DNA of 64,000 nt from Betaproteobacteria bacterium (GCA_016720925.1 JADKJR010000009.1:1-64000); one strand, 5' to 3'. Counted from the stretch's first letter, positions 9,066 to 18,229 are shown. The notes: a model not told the origin generated them from the letters alone. Program-made: numbers and translations.

Positions 9066-9443
9066 ATGTCTGACCTGAATGATCCAAGAGTGTTCTTTGC
9101 GGCCGAGCGCACGTTGCTCGCCTGGAATCGCACCAGCCTGGCACTGATGGCGTTTGGCTTTGTGATTGAACGCTTTGGCCTGTTTGTCTACATGATCTTG
9201 CCGCAGAAAGGCGAGGCACTCCAGCGAGGCCCTTCGTTCTGGATTGGCCTTGCGTTCATGCTGCTGGGCGCGCTCACTGCCGCCCTCGCTGTCGTTCAAT
9301 ACCGCACCGTGCTTCGCACCCTTAAGCCCATTGAGATCCCGGAGGGTTATCGCGTCAATCTGGGGGTGCTCACGAACCTGGTTGTCGCCGCGCTGGGCAT
9401 TGCACTGGTCGTCTATCTATACTTTCAAGGGACGAGTTTGTAG
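9066..9443 (+). CDS. YidH/DUF202 family inner-membrane protein
   Basis: 125 residues. The motif FFAAERTLLAWNRTSLALMAFGF followed by two more helices defines the DUF202 (YidH) family of three-helix membrane proteins of unknown function. ATG 9066 is chosen over an upstream in-frame ATG (8973) because it has an AAAGGTG ribosome site and starts right before the domain. Confidence 0.85.
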   Translation: MSDLNDPRVFFAAERTLLAWNRTSLALMAFGFVIERFGLFVYMILPQKGEALQRGPSFWIGLAFMLLGALTAALAVVQYRTVLRTLKPIEIPEGYRVNLGVLTNLVVAALGIALVVYLYFQGTSL

Positions 9444-9528
9444 CGTGATCGGGTTGCGACAGCTCGACAGAGGCAGCACCCGCGATCATCCTTTGTCCGG
9501 ATGACCGCAATCCACACGAGGCTGAATA

Positions 9529-9966
9529 ATGGTATTGGTTGGCATCTGCTGTGTTGTGCTACTCGTGCTCACCACAATCATTCACTACGAAGTCCTGCGT
9601 TTGTTGACGATCGCCCTCCCGGCATTCGGAATTCCCGCACGAGCCAAGTTGATTGTTGTTATCCTCAGCGCATTCTTCGCGCACGCCGCGGAAATAGTTT
9701 TGTACGCAATCGCCATCTACCTGCTCGCAGAATACGCAGGCGCCGGGACGCTGGGTGATGCCAGCCGTTTTTCACTGACGCAATGCCTGTACTTCTCGGC
9801 GGAGACGTACTCTTCGCTTGGCTATGGGGATGTCGTTCCTGGCGGAGACCTGCGATTGCTCGCTGGTGTGGAAGTGCTGAACGGTCTTCTGTTGATCGGG
9901 TGGTCCGCCTCCTACACCTACATCGCGATGGAGCGTTTCTGGAGTGATGGCAGCGAGAATAAATAA
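9529..9966 (+). CDS. Two-transmembrane ion channel (K+ channel type)
   Basis: 145 residues: two N-terminal hydrophobic segments (about 3-28 and 42-68), a pore region YFSAETYSSLGYGDVVPGG and a final helix (about 108-130). SLGYGDV resembles the K+ channel selectivity filter TxGYGD with Ser-Leu in place of Thr-Val, so it belongs to the Ion_trans_2 superfamily. No cytoplasmic RCK or cyclic-nucleotide domain is present. Ion specificity is inferred only. Confidence 0.8.
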   Translation: MVLVGICCVVLLVLTTIIHYEVLRLLTIALPAFGIPARAKLIVVILSAFFAHAAEIVLYAIAIYLLAEYAGAGTLGDASRFSLTQCLYFSAETYSSLGYGDVVPGGDLRLLAGVEVLNGLLLIGWSASYTYIAMERFWSDGSENK

Positions 9967-10029
9967 AGCGCTCGGGGCACTGCCTGGCGACTCATCAGGT
10001 ATGCCGGGGCGGGCAGCAGAGCGATTGCC

Positions 10030-11163
10030 TTAAATCCCGTTCCACTCGCGCATGATGCGCTCGAAAATCTCCACCGACTGATCGATGCGATTCATTGAAC
10101 ACCATTCGTCTGTCTGGTGCGCGAGCTCGGGTTGTCCCGGTCCGATGATGACGGTGGGCGCCACGCCTCCATAGCCACGCTTCAAGTCCGCACCGTCGGT
10201 GGAAAACATAATGGTCTTCGGCGTAGGCCGGCCATCAATGTACGGCGCGGCCACGCCATACACGCTTTCAATCCACTCATCTGGCTCGGAATACAAGGTC
10301 GGCGTATCGACTAATTTTCGAACTTTCCCCACATCGCCGATCAGGGTCTGGATCGAGTGACACAAGTGCACGTGGTCAATGCCCGGCACGGTGCGCACAT
10401 CCACCGTGAGCTTGACCGAGTCCGGCACCGAATTGGTATTGAGTCCGCCGTGAATGGTGGCGATATTCAGGGTCGGCGTGCCCATGACGTGATGGCAATC
10501 GACGCCGCACTGGTGTTGCCAGTCGAAGTGCTCGAGCTGGTCGATCACTTTGTTCATTTTGAGGATCGCGTTTTCGCCCTGCTCGGGCATCGAGCCGTGC
10601 GCGGTCTTGCCTTTGGTCTCGATCTCCACCCACATCAAGCCTTTGTGGCCGATGTAGGGATAGTTGGCGGTCGGCTCGGCGACGACGATAGCGCCGGCAC
10701 GGTCGAGCAGCTTCTGGTCAGCCAGATACTTGGCGCCCTCGCAGCCGACTTCTTCGGACGCGGTAAGCACCAGCACAATGCCAGGAGAATTTTTCAGGAA
10801 TGGCGCCAGCTTGATTGCTGCGACCACGAACGCGGCAATGCCGCTTTTCATGTCGGTCGAGCCGCGCCCGTACAAGCGATCCCCATCGGTTTCGCCGGTG
10901 AACGGATCCTTCGACCACGTCGCCATGCCCAACGGCACGATATCGATATGGCCGGTAAAACAGATCGGCGGTTTTTCCTGTCTGCCGCCGATGGTCGCGA
11001 CCACGCTGGTGCGAGCATCCGCGAACTCGTGATACTTCACCTCGAATCCGGCCGCTTCCAGCAGCTTGCCGAGATGCCGCGCGCAATCTCGCTCCATGCC
11101 CGGCGGGTTGATGGTGTTGAAGTGCAGCAGATCGCGCGTGAGTTGAAGCGGCTGCGTGCTCAT
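10030..11163 (-). CDS. M20 family metallopeptidase (ArgE/DapE-like)
   Basis: 377 residues. Metal-binding motifs of the M20 family are present: CFTGHIDIVP, YGRGSTDMKSG, TASEEVGCEGA and the C-terminal ELAHQTDEWC. The dimerisation domain lies between, about 180-290. The closest functional group appears to be acetylornithine deacetylase-like amidohydrolases that hydrolyse N-acyl amino acids, but specificity is not proven. ATG 11163 overlaps the end of terC by 4 bp (ATGA), so the two form a coupled operon. The frame continues upstream inside terC, which is a shadow. Confidence 0.85.
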   Translation of the reverse strand: MSTQPLQLTRDLLHFNTINPPGMERDCARHLGKLLEAAGFEVKYHEFADARTSVVATIGGRQEKPPICFTGHIDIVPLGMATWSKDPFTGETDGDRLYGRGSTDMKSGIAAFVVAAIKLAPFLKNSPGIVLVLTASEEVGCEGAKYLADQKLLDRAGAIVVAEPTANYPYIGHKGLMWVEIETKGKTAHGSMPEQGENAILKMNKVIDQLEHFDWQHQCGVDCHHVMGTPTLNIATIHGGLNTNSVPDSVKLTVDVRTVPGIDHVHLCHSIQTLIGDVGKVRKLVDTPTLYSEPDEWIESVYGVAAPYIDGRPTPKTIMFSTDGADLKRGYGGVAPTVIIGPGQPELAHQTDEWCSMNRIDQSVEIFERIMREWNGI

Positions 11164-11933
11164 GTTATCGCCCGTCCATGAGCCAGTTTGCGCGCTTTCC
11201 TGCGGCGGCGCATCCAGTGATTCATCGCCTCCACCACCACCGAGAAACCGAGCGCGAAGTACAAGTATCCCTTGGGAATCTTCATGCCAAAACCGTCGGC
11301 GACGAGGAACACGCCAATCAGCAGCAGAAACGCCAGCGCCAGCATTTTGATGGTTGGGTGCGCAGAAACGAAATCGGACAGCGGACCGGAAGCGACCAGC
11401 ATGATAATCATCGCCGCCACCACTGCCACCACCATCACCCACAGCGTGTCGGACATGCCGACCGCGGTAATCACCGAGTCAAGCGAGAAGATGATGTCGA
11501 CGAGAGCAATCTGCACGACGATGGACGCAAATGCCGGATAGACCTTGGCCGCGTCGTCGCGCACGGCTTCATCTTCATCCTCATCACCCTCCACCGTATC
11601 GTGCATCTCGCGCACGGCCTTCACCAGCAGGAACAGGCCGCCCCCAATGAGAATCAGATCGCGCCACGAAAAACCCTGGCCGTAGAGCATGAATAGCGGC
11701 TCGGTCAGCTTCACGATCCATGCCAGCGTCGCCAGCAATAACAGGCGCGTGCCGAGAGCCAGCCCCAAACCGATCTTGCGGCCCAGCGGCCGCTGGTGCG
11801 GCGGCAGGCGGTTGGTGAGAATGGCAAGGAAAACGATGTTGTCGATGCCCAGCACGATTTCGAGCGCGGACAGCGTGACGAGCGACAACCAGATTTGCGG
11901 GTTGGATACCCACTCGAAGGCAAAAAATTCCAT
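11160..11933 (-). CDS. TerC family integral membrane protein
   Basis: 257 residues with about seven helices. ALEIVLGIDNIVFLAI and DIIFSLDSVITAVGM carry the conserved acidic residues of TerC proteins, which are linked to metal ion (often manganese) export and tellurite resistance. An acidic loop (GDEDEDEAVRDD) lies near 118-128. No yybP-ykoY riboswitch was recognised upstream. It is first in an operon with the M20 peptidase. Confidence 0.9.
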   Translation of the reverse strand: MEFFAFEWVSNPQIWLSLVTLSALEIVLGIDNIVFLAILTNRLPPHQRPLGRKIGLGLALGTRLLLLATLAWIVKLTEPLFMLYGQGFSWRDLILIGGGLFLLVKAVREMHDTVEGDEDEDEAVRDDAAKVYPAFASIVVQIALVDIIFSLDSVITAVGMSDTLWVMVVAVVAAMIIMLVASGPLSDFVSAHPTIKMLALAFLLLIGVFLVADGFGMKIPKGYLYFALGFSVVVEAMNHWMRRRRKARKLAHGRAIT

Positions 11934-12011
11934 TTTCTTGGAACGGCTATTGAACCGCGTTGACTAAAGGCGCATCTTACCAAACGTGTGTTTCGATTTC
12001 TGGAGGTTTCA

Positions 12012-12332
12012 ATGGAACAACGATTGCAATGGTTGTTAGGAGTCGCGCTGTTACTCGGCGCGTGCGCGCAGCCCGGAACGGGAATGTACCGGCCCGACCT
12101 GAACGACGATGTCGTTGCGCGTGTGTCGCCGGGGCAGAGCGGCATGGAAGTCTCGGCATTGCTTGGCACACCTTACCGCCAGATACGATTCGACAATTTG
12201 AAAGCGACCGCGTGGGACTATCGTTTCCGCGATACGTGGGGATACTGGGTGGACCTCAGCGTGATGATGGGCGATGACGGTCGCGTGGCGAACAAGGTAT
12301 TGGTCCGGATCGAGCCCCCGGACAAGGACTGA
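12012..12332 (+). CDS. Small BamE/SmpA-like lipoprotein
   Basis: 106 residues. A lipoprotein signal (WLLGVALLLGAC) is followed by a compact domain with VARVSPGQSGMEVSALLGTPYR and WDYRFRD, typical of the SmpA/OmlA (BamE) fold: a 'pG.t..ev..llG.P' turn and an aromatic-rich strand. It may assist outer-membrane protein assembly, but many paralogues have no known role. ATG 12012 has a GGAGG ribosome site 6 bp upstream. Confidence 0.75.
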   Translation: MEQRLQWLLGVALLLGACAQPGTGMYRPDLNDDVVARVSPGQSGMEVSALLGTPYRQIRFDNLKATAWDYRFRDTWGYWVDLSVMMGDDGRVANKVLVRIEPPDKD

Positions 12333-12339
12333 CACAGCG

Positions 12340-12405
12340 AAACTCCAGCACTGGTGCGGCGTTCGGGGCATTTATGGCTGGCGAGCCGCACTGGTACTGG
12401 AGTTT
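12340..12405. repeat. 66-bp palindromic repeat, copy 1
   Basis: Starts AAACTCCAGCACTGGTGCGGC's first 20 bases and ends with the matching inverse ACTGGTACTGGAGTTT; the two 21-nt arms differ at three positions. The centre is GGCATTTATGGC. It lies 7 bp after the stop of the BamE-like gene and before the 3' end of the convergent dockerin gene. It belongs to the dispersed family described in the findings. Confidence 0.85.
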
Positions 12406-12443
12406 AGCTAAATCGTCAGAGAGTTCCGTCATTGACGCCGTGT

Positions 12444-15400
12444 TCAATTCAAGCGCTGCCCCGCGCGAGCCTTGACCGCTGCGATATCGGCAGCCGTGAT
12501 GCTGCCCGAGGTGTTCAGGTCAAACATGAAATTCGCGTCGATCGCGGTGTGACCTGTGCGCGCTTTCATGCCGCTGCGATCGCCGGCATCCACGGATTGT
12601 GAACTATTGACGTCACCGACAAGAAACCCGATCGACGCGGAAACATCAACGAGGCCGTTGATGCCGGCAAGCGATATTTTGACGCGCCGATTATCCGCAA
12701 CGCCTGTCAGGTTGACCACGATCTCGTTGCCTGAGTGCGTCTCCGATACGGCCCCGATCGGATTGGCGACAGCATCGCGCGCACTCACGCCGCCTACCGT
12801 CACCACCGGCCCATCGAAGCGAAATACCAGACTATGGCCGCTGCCGACGGCGCGCGGCTCAACCGTCACGTTGTCCCCGATGGCCACCGTATGGTTGATC
12901 GGCAATTCGAACGTCCCGGCGCTTGCATGCGTCTTACGGGAAACTACCTGGGTCAGCGAGACCGGGCCGGCAACGACGGGCTGCAAAGCCAGGTCGAGAT
13001 CGGTGACTTCCGGCGGTACGCCAACCAGTGCGCTGATCCTGCTGGCATATCCCGGGGCGCTCACTTTCACGTACCAGCAACCAGTGACCACGTTCCAGCC
13101 GTAGCGGCCATCGACGCCGGTGACCTGCGGATTGACATCAGGCGACATCTGCGCGGGCGCAAAGCCGGGCTGTTCGAACACCCCCGTGTCCGGCGCGCTG
13201 CCGGTCCAGAGCAAGCCGCCGCGGGTATCGATGGTGCGGCAGTTGCGCGTCAGCGTCGGCGTATCGGGCAGGCCGGGAATCTGGCGGTACAACGACACGG
13301 TCGCACCGCCGATCGGCAGCCCGGTGGTGGCGTCGGTGATGATGCCGCTGGGGTCGTACAACTGCGGCGTGCCGAGGTCATCACCCCCTCCTCCACCTCC
13401 GCCCCCACCGCCGACGCAGTTGGTGGGGAAGAGGCCATTGCCGTCGCCGTTAAAGGCGATACAAGGGCGGTGTGCATCCCAATCGGGATAAATTTTCTGT
13501 GGCACACCGGGGATGGAGCCGGCGCCGGGAATCTGCCCTTTCCAGAAGCCATAGTCGGTACCCGCCTTTGTCATCGAAGGGGGCGTTTGTGCCGGCGCCC
13601 GCATCGTGACATTGTCCGCCCGCCGGGCGGATATGACGGGCTCATTCTGGTTCGGATCGAGTGTCAACTGGGTGATGTTGTAGTAGCGGCCGTTGAACTC
13701 CTGTCCTAAATAGACCGTGCGCAAGTTGCCGCAGGGCTCCATCTCGGGTGGGCAACTGATGCGCGTGCGAAGACTAATGACGGTGGTGGCAATATCCGAG
13801 CGCTTGAGCATGATGTTGCGGGTACCGTTCTGGTTCTGAATCGTCGTGCCGCCACCGCCGCTAATGCTGATCGTCGTGCTGCTGAGCGCGCTTGCGGCCT
13901 TCACATCAATCGGCGCGACATGGGTAAAGCTGGCCGCCGACGTGCCGCTCACGCTGCCGCTGATCCGATAGCGGCCGATCTTTGTCGATGCGCCAACCGT
14001 GACACCGAAATGCAGGGCGCGTAAACCGCCAGGAGCAATGGCTACGGCACTTGCGAAATTCCATGTCAACGTGCGGCTGCCAGTCGCGGTGTTGTCACTC
14101 ACGAGCGGGTTGGTGGTGGCGATTCCGGTACTCGACCCATCCTGATAGGTGAAGTCGATCGGAATGGTCACTTGCATCGAGAATACGCTGATCGCGGCGG
14201 TGGTCGGGTTCACCATTTGCACGGTGTAGCCATTCACATCGTTACGCAGCGATGAAGCGGCATCTGCCTTGGCCTGTAGCAGTAGCGCCGCTGCCGGCTC
14301 CGCAATAGTTATCTGGCCCAAACCGGCGAAAGCGGCGAAAGCAGGGTACATGCTGCCACTGCCGCCGCTGGTGTTGCCGGACACGTTGCCCTCGGCGGTC
14401 ACGATGGCAAATCGGTCGCCGGCGCGTGGCGAGAAAGCCGCCCCGCGATCCACGATCAAGCCGCCGGCCAGGCTGACTGAACCATTGGAGTTCAGGCCCG
14501 CGCGCTTGACCACGTTCATCGTGCCGAAATCGGTTCCCGGTGTGGTGCCATTGATCGTCACCGCCAATGATCCCCTCGCGGTCTGCGTGTAGAAATTGCT
14601 GACCCGGAGCGCACTGTCGAGCCTGACCGTGCCGCCATCGTTCTCGATTCCGCCGACCACGTCGTACAACCCATTGCCGCCGCCGCTCAGTTCGCCGCCA
14701 TACAGATAAATTTGGGTTGCATCAAGGCTGCAGCACTTGGTCGCGCCGGCGATCCTGCCGCCGTTGAGGCGAAGCAAGCCGGCGTATTGCTTGTACGGAC
14801 TCCAGGCCGTCCACAGCGTGCCGCTATTGATCATAACGGTGCCGTGGTTATCGAAGCCGGCGGTCTCGAATCTCACGGTGCCGGTGTGGCTGGCGTTGAT
14901 CGTGCCGTAGTTGGTAAAGGCCATGCTGGAGCCGCCAAACTGTAAACCGCTGTCGAAGGTCGTATCTGCCGTTGACGAAGCGGCTTGCAGGTTCAGGGTG
15001 CCATGGTTGGTCCAGCTCACGGCGCCGACCGAAAGTGGCCCGATACCGGACCATGTCAGGGTGCCGCTGGTGACGAGTGCCGTGGCGAGGCTGTTGCCAC
15101 CCCCGGTCAGCGTCGAGACAGAGCCTGCCGCGAGGATCAAAGGCTGCTTGGTGATAGACGAGATTGCGCTCTGGTTCCAACTTAGGGCGGTGGTCACGGT
15201 CAGCGGCGCGTTTAGACTGATCTGCGCGTTTTGCAGGTTCAGCGTGCCGACGTTGTGTACGCCGACGTCGAATACCATCGAGCCATTGGATCCCGGCGGT
15301 CGAGACACCGACACCGAAACGAAACTGTCGGCCGTCAGCGCGGGGTCGGTCAGCGTGAGGACCGTCCCCGATGCGACCGACGCCTCCAGCACCGGCAAGC

Positions 15401-15782
15401 GCGAACCAACGGTACTGAAGCTGCCGCTGAATTGCGTGGTGATCGACGTGGTCCCGGTCACATCGAACGCACCGTTGCCGGATACCGTGCCGCTGCTATT
15501 GAAAGTAAGTGATTTGGCCGGGGCGGCGGCGTTGACCGTGAGCGTGTTCCCAAACCCCAGATTGGTGATGGTCACATCATCCGCGGCCGTTGGCACCGCC
15601 CCGCAGCTCCATTTGGCGGCATCGTGCCAATCGCCGCTGCCGCCAGTCCAGTTGCACGCCGCCGCCAGGGCCCCCGACGACATCGTAAGGGCCATCACCA
15701 GCGGGAGCGCCCGGTATCGCCCGGTCGCATTGGCTCCACGCATGGCCGGCGCGATAAGCGCGACCAATCGAAAAATATTCAC
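12444..15782 (-). CDS. Large secreted protein with C-terminal dockerin-type repeats
   Basis: 1112 residues. A signal peptide is visible (about 26-42, VMALTMSSGALAAA). CNWTGGSGDWHDAAKWSCG follows, then a long Gly/Ser/Thr/Asn-rich stretch of short repeats like those of beta-helical surface proteins (to about 520), further beta-rich domains, a polyglycine run (about 805-815), carboxypeptidase-regulatory-like segments (IITDATTGLPIGGATVSLY) and two calcium-loop dockerin motifs at the end (GDVNSSQSVDAGDRSGMKAR; FDLNTSGSITAADIAAVKAR). The GTG start has an AAAGGA ribosome site. Dockerins bind cohesins in cellulosomes, but in proteobacteria the partner is unknown. It is divergent from a BTAD regulator that may control it. 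Confidence 0.75.
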   Translation of the reverse strand: MNIFRLVALIAPAMRGANATGRYRALPLVMALTMSSGALAAACNWTGGSGDWHDAAKWSCGAVPTAADDVTITNLGFGNTLTVNAAAPAKSLTFNSSGTVSGNGAFDVTGTTSITTQFSGSFSTVGSRLPVLEASVASGTVLTLTDPALTADSFVSVSVSRPPGSNGSMVFDVGVHNVGTLNLQNAQISLNAPLTVTTALSWNQSAISSITKQPLILAAGSVSTLTGGGNSLATALVTSGTLTWSGIGPLSVGAVSWTNHGTLNLQAASSTADTTFDSGLQFGGSSMAFTNYGTINASHTGTVRFETAGFDNHGTVMINSGTLWTAWSPYKQYAGLLRLNGGRIAGATKCCSLDATQIYLYGGELSGGGNGLYDVVGGIENDGGTVRLDSALRVSNFYTQTARGSLAVTINGTTPGTDFGTMNVVKRAGLNSNGSVSLAGGLIVDRGAAFSPRAGDRFAIVTAEGNVSGNTSGGSGSMYPAFAAFAGLGQITIAEPAAALLLQAKADAASSLRNDVNGYTVQMVNPTTAAISVFSMQVTIPIDFTYQDGSSTGIATTNPLVSDNTATGSRTLTWNFASAVAIAPGGLRALHFGVTVGASTKIGRYRISGSVSGTSAASFTHVAPIDVKAASALSSTTISISGGGGTTIQNQNGTRNIMLKRSDIATTVISLRTRISCPPEMEPCGNLRTVYLGQEFNGRYYNITQLTLDPNQNEPVISARRADNVTMRAPAQTPPSMTKAGTDYGFWKGQIPGAGSIPGVPQKIYPDWDAHRPCIAFNGDGNGLFPTNCVGGGGGGGGGGDDLGTPQLYDPSGIITDATTGLPIGGATVSLYRQIPGLPDTPTLTRNCRTIDTRGGLLWTGSAPDTGVFEQPGFAPAQMSPDVNPQVTGVDGRYGWNVVTGCWYVKVSAPGYASRISALVGVPPEVTDLDLALQPVVAGPVSLTQVVSRKTHASAGTFELPINHTVAIGDNVTVEPRAVGSGHSLVFRFDGPVVTVGGVSARDAVANPIGAVSETHSGNEIVVNLTGVADNRRVKISLAGINGLVDVSASIGFLVGDVNSSQSVDAGDRSGMKARTGHTAIDANFMFDLNTSGSITAADIAAVKARAGQRLN

Positions 15783-15843
15783 GTCGACATCCTTTCATTT
15801 GTATCGACCGGCCAACCGATGGCCATGGGCGAAGGCTCGATGA

Positions 15844-15880
15844 ATAATAGTCAACGTCATCCCACACTAATCCCACACAA
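15844..15880 (-). promoter_or_regulatory. 11-bp tandem repeats next to a -10 box, SARP-like operator
   Basis: Read on the minus strand, two direct copies of TGTGGGAT lie exactly 11 bp apart (within 15859-15880), then 9 bp, then TATTAT (15844-15849). SARP/BTAD regulators bind direct heptamer repeats with 11-bp spacing about 8 bp upstream of the -10. The site is 62-98 bp before the dockerin protein start and opposite a BTAD gene. The role is inferred from this layout. Confidence 0.5.
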
Positions 15881-15971
15881 GTCGAATCCGGTAACAGGGC
15901 GGGCGTTTCGAGGGCCGATATCTGTCAACGCAAGGCACGGGCCGGTGCGGTTCCACTGGATGATGGCTCGC

Positions 15972-15977
15972 TATAAT
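15972..15977 (+). promoter_or_regulatory. -10 box of the BTAD regulator gene
   Basis: A consensus TATAAT lies 31 bp before ATG 16009. A weak -35 (TTCCAC, 15951-15956) is 15 bp upstream of it. Confidence 0.45.
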
Positions 15978-16008
15978 CGGATACATCGATCGCTTCGCGG
16001 CATACGCA

Positions 16009-18123
16009 ATGCGCGGTCACCCGTTGGCCACGCTTGGCCGTCATCAATTTCTGGACATTGCCTTGCCTGCCCGTCCCAACAACGTGACGCCCCTCCGGGT
16101 CATCCGCGCCACCGGCACGACGTGGCGCCACCCGTGGCCCGCGCTCAATGCGGTCCTGCACGATTCGCTCGATCGCGAGCCGGAAACGCTTGCCCAGCTT
16201 GAGCGCGAGTTCCAAGCAGTTCGTGCCGATGGCGAGGATGCAGCCGAGGCAAGAGCGGTGATTGCGGCGTTGGGCGCACAGATCGTCGTCTCTGCCTATG
16301 GTGACTTTTCTCCACTGCGCCGGTGGGTGGACCGAATCCTGCCGGCCATACATCAGGTTCCCGCCGACCCGATGGCGCGTCTGCAATTGGCCAGCGGCCT
16401 GATGTGCGCCTTCGATCACGCGGGTGAGCGCGTCCTGTCGCGTGAACATGGCGAGCGCATCGGCCGCATGGGGCGCGAGGCGCTTCTTGAGCTGGCGGAT
16501 TTTTCGTTTCCGTCGCTGGTGATTGCCGCCTACGAACAGCTTCCCTCGCACTACGCGCATACCGGTGAGAACGCGCACGCGAGTTATTGCATCGCACAGC
16601 TCGAACTGCTTGCCACGCATGCCGCGGTGGACGAGCGCATCGCGGCGCGGTCGCTGTTCTGGGCCGCGGGTGCGCTGCGATTGCTCGATGAAGTGGAGCG
16701 CGCACAAGTTCTCTATGCGCGCGCCGCCGAGGCCGCCGCCCGCACAGGCTGGCGCTGGCTCAATTTTCAGCAGACCGCGCACAACGGACGATCCGCCTGG
16801 GACCGGCGCGATGCCGGCGCCGCGCGCAAGGTGCTGGCCGAGCTTGAGGCGCTGCTCGACAAGAACCACCCGTACGAAGTGCGTGAGTATCATCATCTGG
16901 CCGGCTGGTTGGCGATTATCGAAAATGACCCGCGCTGTTCGGAACAACATCACCGGCTGGCGCTCGAAGCCATGGAGCGCGGAGCGGCACCGCCCGAACA
17001 CCGGTACCTTTCCAGAAGCGGCATTGCGCATGCATTGGTCGCGCAAAAGAAATTTGCCGAGGGCATCGACTGGCTGCGTGATCCGCCCGCCAGCGAACCG
17101 CGCCTCACTGCAGTCTACGAGGCGACGGTCGCGCTGATTCGGGCGCGCGCGGCGTGGAGCGAGGGCCGTCATGCCGACTACGCCACCGAACTCGCACGCG
17201 CATTTGCACAAGCGCGTGAATTCGAGCTGGTGCGCGTGTTCCTGAATTTACCGATGGAACTGGCGGAAATGTGCGCGGATGCGCTTGAGAAAAATATTGA
17301 ACCCGAATTTGTCCAGAAACTTCTCGCACGACGCGGCCTGACGCCCCCCGGCAATGCCGGTAGCACTTGGCCGTGGCCGATTCGCGTCTCCGCCATGGGC
17401 GTTTTCGCGCTCAGCATCGACAATCAGGCTGCGGATGCCGGCCAGCGCGGCAATGATCATCGGCTGAACCTGCTGAAGCTGCTGGCCGCAAACGACGGCA
17501 AAGCGCTGAGTGTGCAGCGCGTGATCGATGCTCTTTGGCCCGATGCCGTGGCCGACAATGGTCGAAAGTCATTCGACATGGCGCTCTCGCGTTTGCGGAA
17601 ACTGACGGGCCGCGAGGGGCGCGATGACGCTTTCCTGATTCAGGAGGGCAAGCTGCTGGCTGCCGGCAACCTGGTATGGATGGATGCCGCGGCCTTTGTC
17701 GCGCTCACGGATCGGGATGTTTCAGCCATCGATCCCGCGCAACTTACCCGGCACGCCGATCAACTCATCCGATATTACCAGCGCGGTTTTCTCGATGGCG
17801 AAGCGCAGGATATTTCGTGGCAGCTCGAACCGCGTGAGCGTTTCAAGCTGCGCTTCACCCGCGCGGCCGGCGCAGTTTCATCGAGGCTCTTTGCCGTGGG
17901 TGAGCATCAGGCCGCCGTTCGCACGCTGGAGCATGCGCTGGAGGCCGAGCCTCTCGCGGAGAACCTGTATCGCAAACTGATGCAAATCCACGCCAATCAA
18001 GGCAGCCACGCCGAGGTGCTGCGCGTCTACCGGCGCTGCCGCAAGATGCTGTCGGTATTGTTGTCGGTCAAACCATCGGCAGAGACAGAAGCGCTCGCGC
18101 GCCAATGCGGGAGCAACGAATAG
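16009..18123 (+). CDS. BTAD-domain (SARP-like) transcriptional regulator
   Basis: 704 residues. Residues 1 to about 460 are helical and resemble TPR-type repeats. About 460-570 form an OmpR-like winged helix (LLKLLAAN, SVQRVIDALWPDAVADNGRKSFDMALSRLRKLTG). The last 130 residues are a bacterial transcriptional activator domain (LTRHADQLIRYYQRGFLDG ... EHALEAEPLAENLYRKLMQIHANQGSHAEVLRVYRRC). This is the SARP module placed at the C-terminus behind a sensory repeat region rather than at the N-terminus. No ATPase domain is seen. It is divergent from the dockerin protein, with 11-bp tandem repeats in the shared upstream region. A Shine-Dalgarno is not obvious. Confidence 0.82.
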   Translation: MRGHPLATLGRHQFLDIALPARPNNVTPLRVIRATGTTWRHPWPALNAVLHDSLDREPETLAQLEREFQAVRADGEDAAEARAVIAALGAQIVVSAYGDFSPLRRWVDRILPAIHQVPADPMARLQLASGLMCAFDHAGERVLSREHGERIGRMGREALLELADFSFPSLVIAAYEQLPSHYAHTGENAHASYCIAQLELLATHAAVDERIAARSLFWAAGALRLLDEVERAQVLYARAAEAAARTGWRWLNFQQTAHNGRSAWDRRDAGAARKVLAELEALLDKNHPYEVREYHHLAGWLAIIENDPRCSEQHHRLALEAMERGAAPPEHRYLSRSGIAHALVAQKKFAEGIDWLRDPPASEPRLTAVYEATVALIRARAAWSEGRHADYATELARAFAQAREFELVRVFLNLPMELAEMCADALEKNIEPEFVQKLLARRGLTPPGNAGSTWPWPIRVSAMGVFALSIDNQAADAGQRGNDHRLNLLKLLAANDGKALSVQRVIDALWPDAVADNGRKSFDMALSRLRKLTGREGRDDAFLIQEGKLLAAGNLVWMDAAAFVALTDRDVSAIDPAQLTRHADQLIRYYQRGFLDGEAQDISWQLEPRERFKLRFTRAAGAVSSRLFAVGEHQAAVRTLEHALEAEPLAENLYRKLMQIHANQGSHAEVLRVYRRCRKMLSVLLSVKPSAETEALARQCGSNE

Positions 18124-18162
18124 CGGCGGTCGCTCGAATGGATTTTCACCATTCATAAAGTG

Positions 18163-18229
18163 AAACTCTAAATCCGGCGCGCTTTTCAGGCGCGCCTTTG
18201 GCTGAAAAGCCTCGCCAATGCTGGAGTTT
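18163..18229. repeat. 66-bp family palindromic repeat, copy 2 (67 bp)
   Basis: AAACTCTAAATCCGGCGCGC on the left and GCCAATGCTGGAGTTT on the right, with an inner GGCGCGC/GCGCGCC arm. It begins 40 bp after the stop of the BTAD regulator. One base longer than the other copies. Confidence 0.75.

Noticed and set aside
15925..17211. 428-residue minus-strand ORF opposite the BTAD regulator
   Set aside because: Antisense shadow of a GC-rich gene. The translation is Arg/Gly/His-rich without any family motif, while the plus-strand frame has clear domains.
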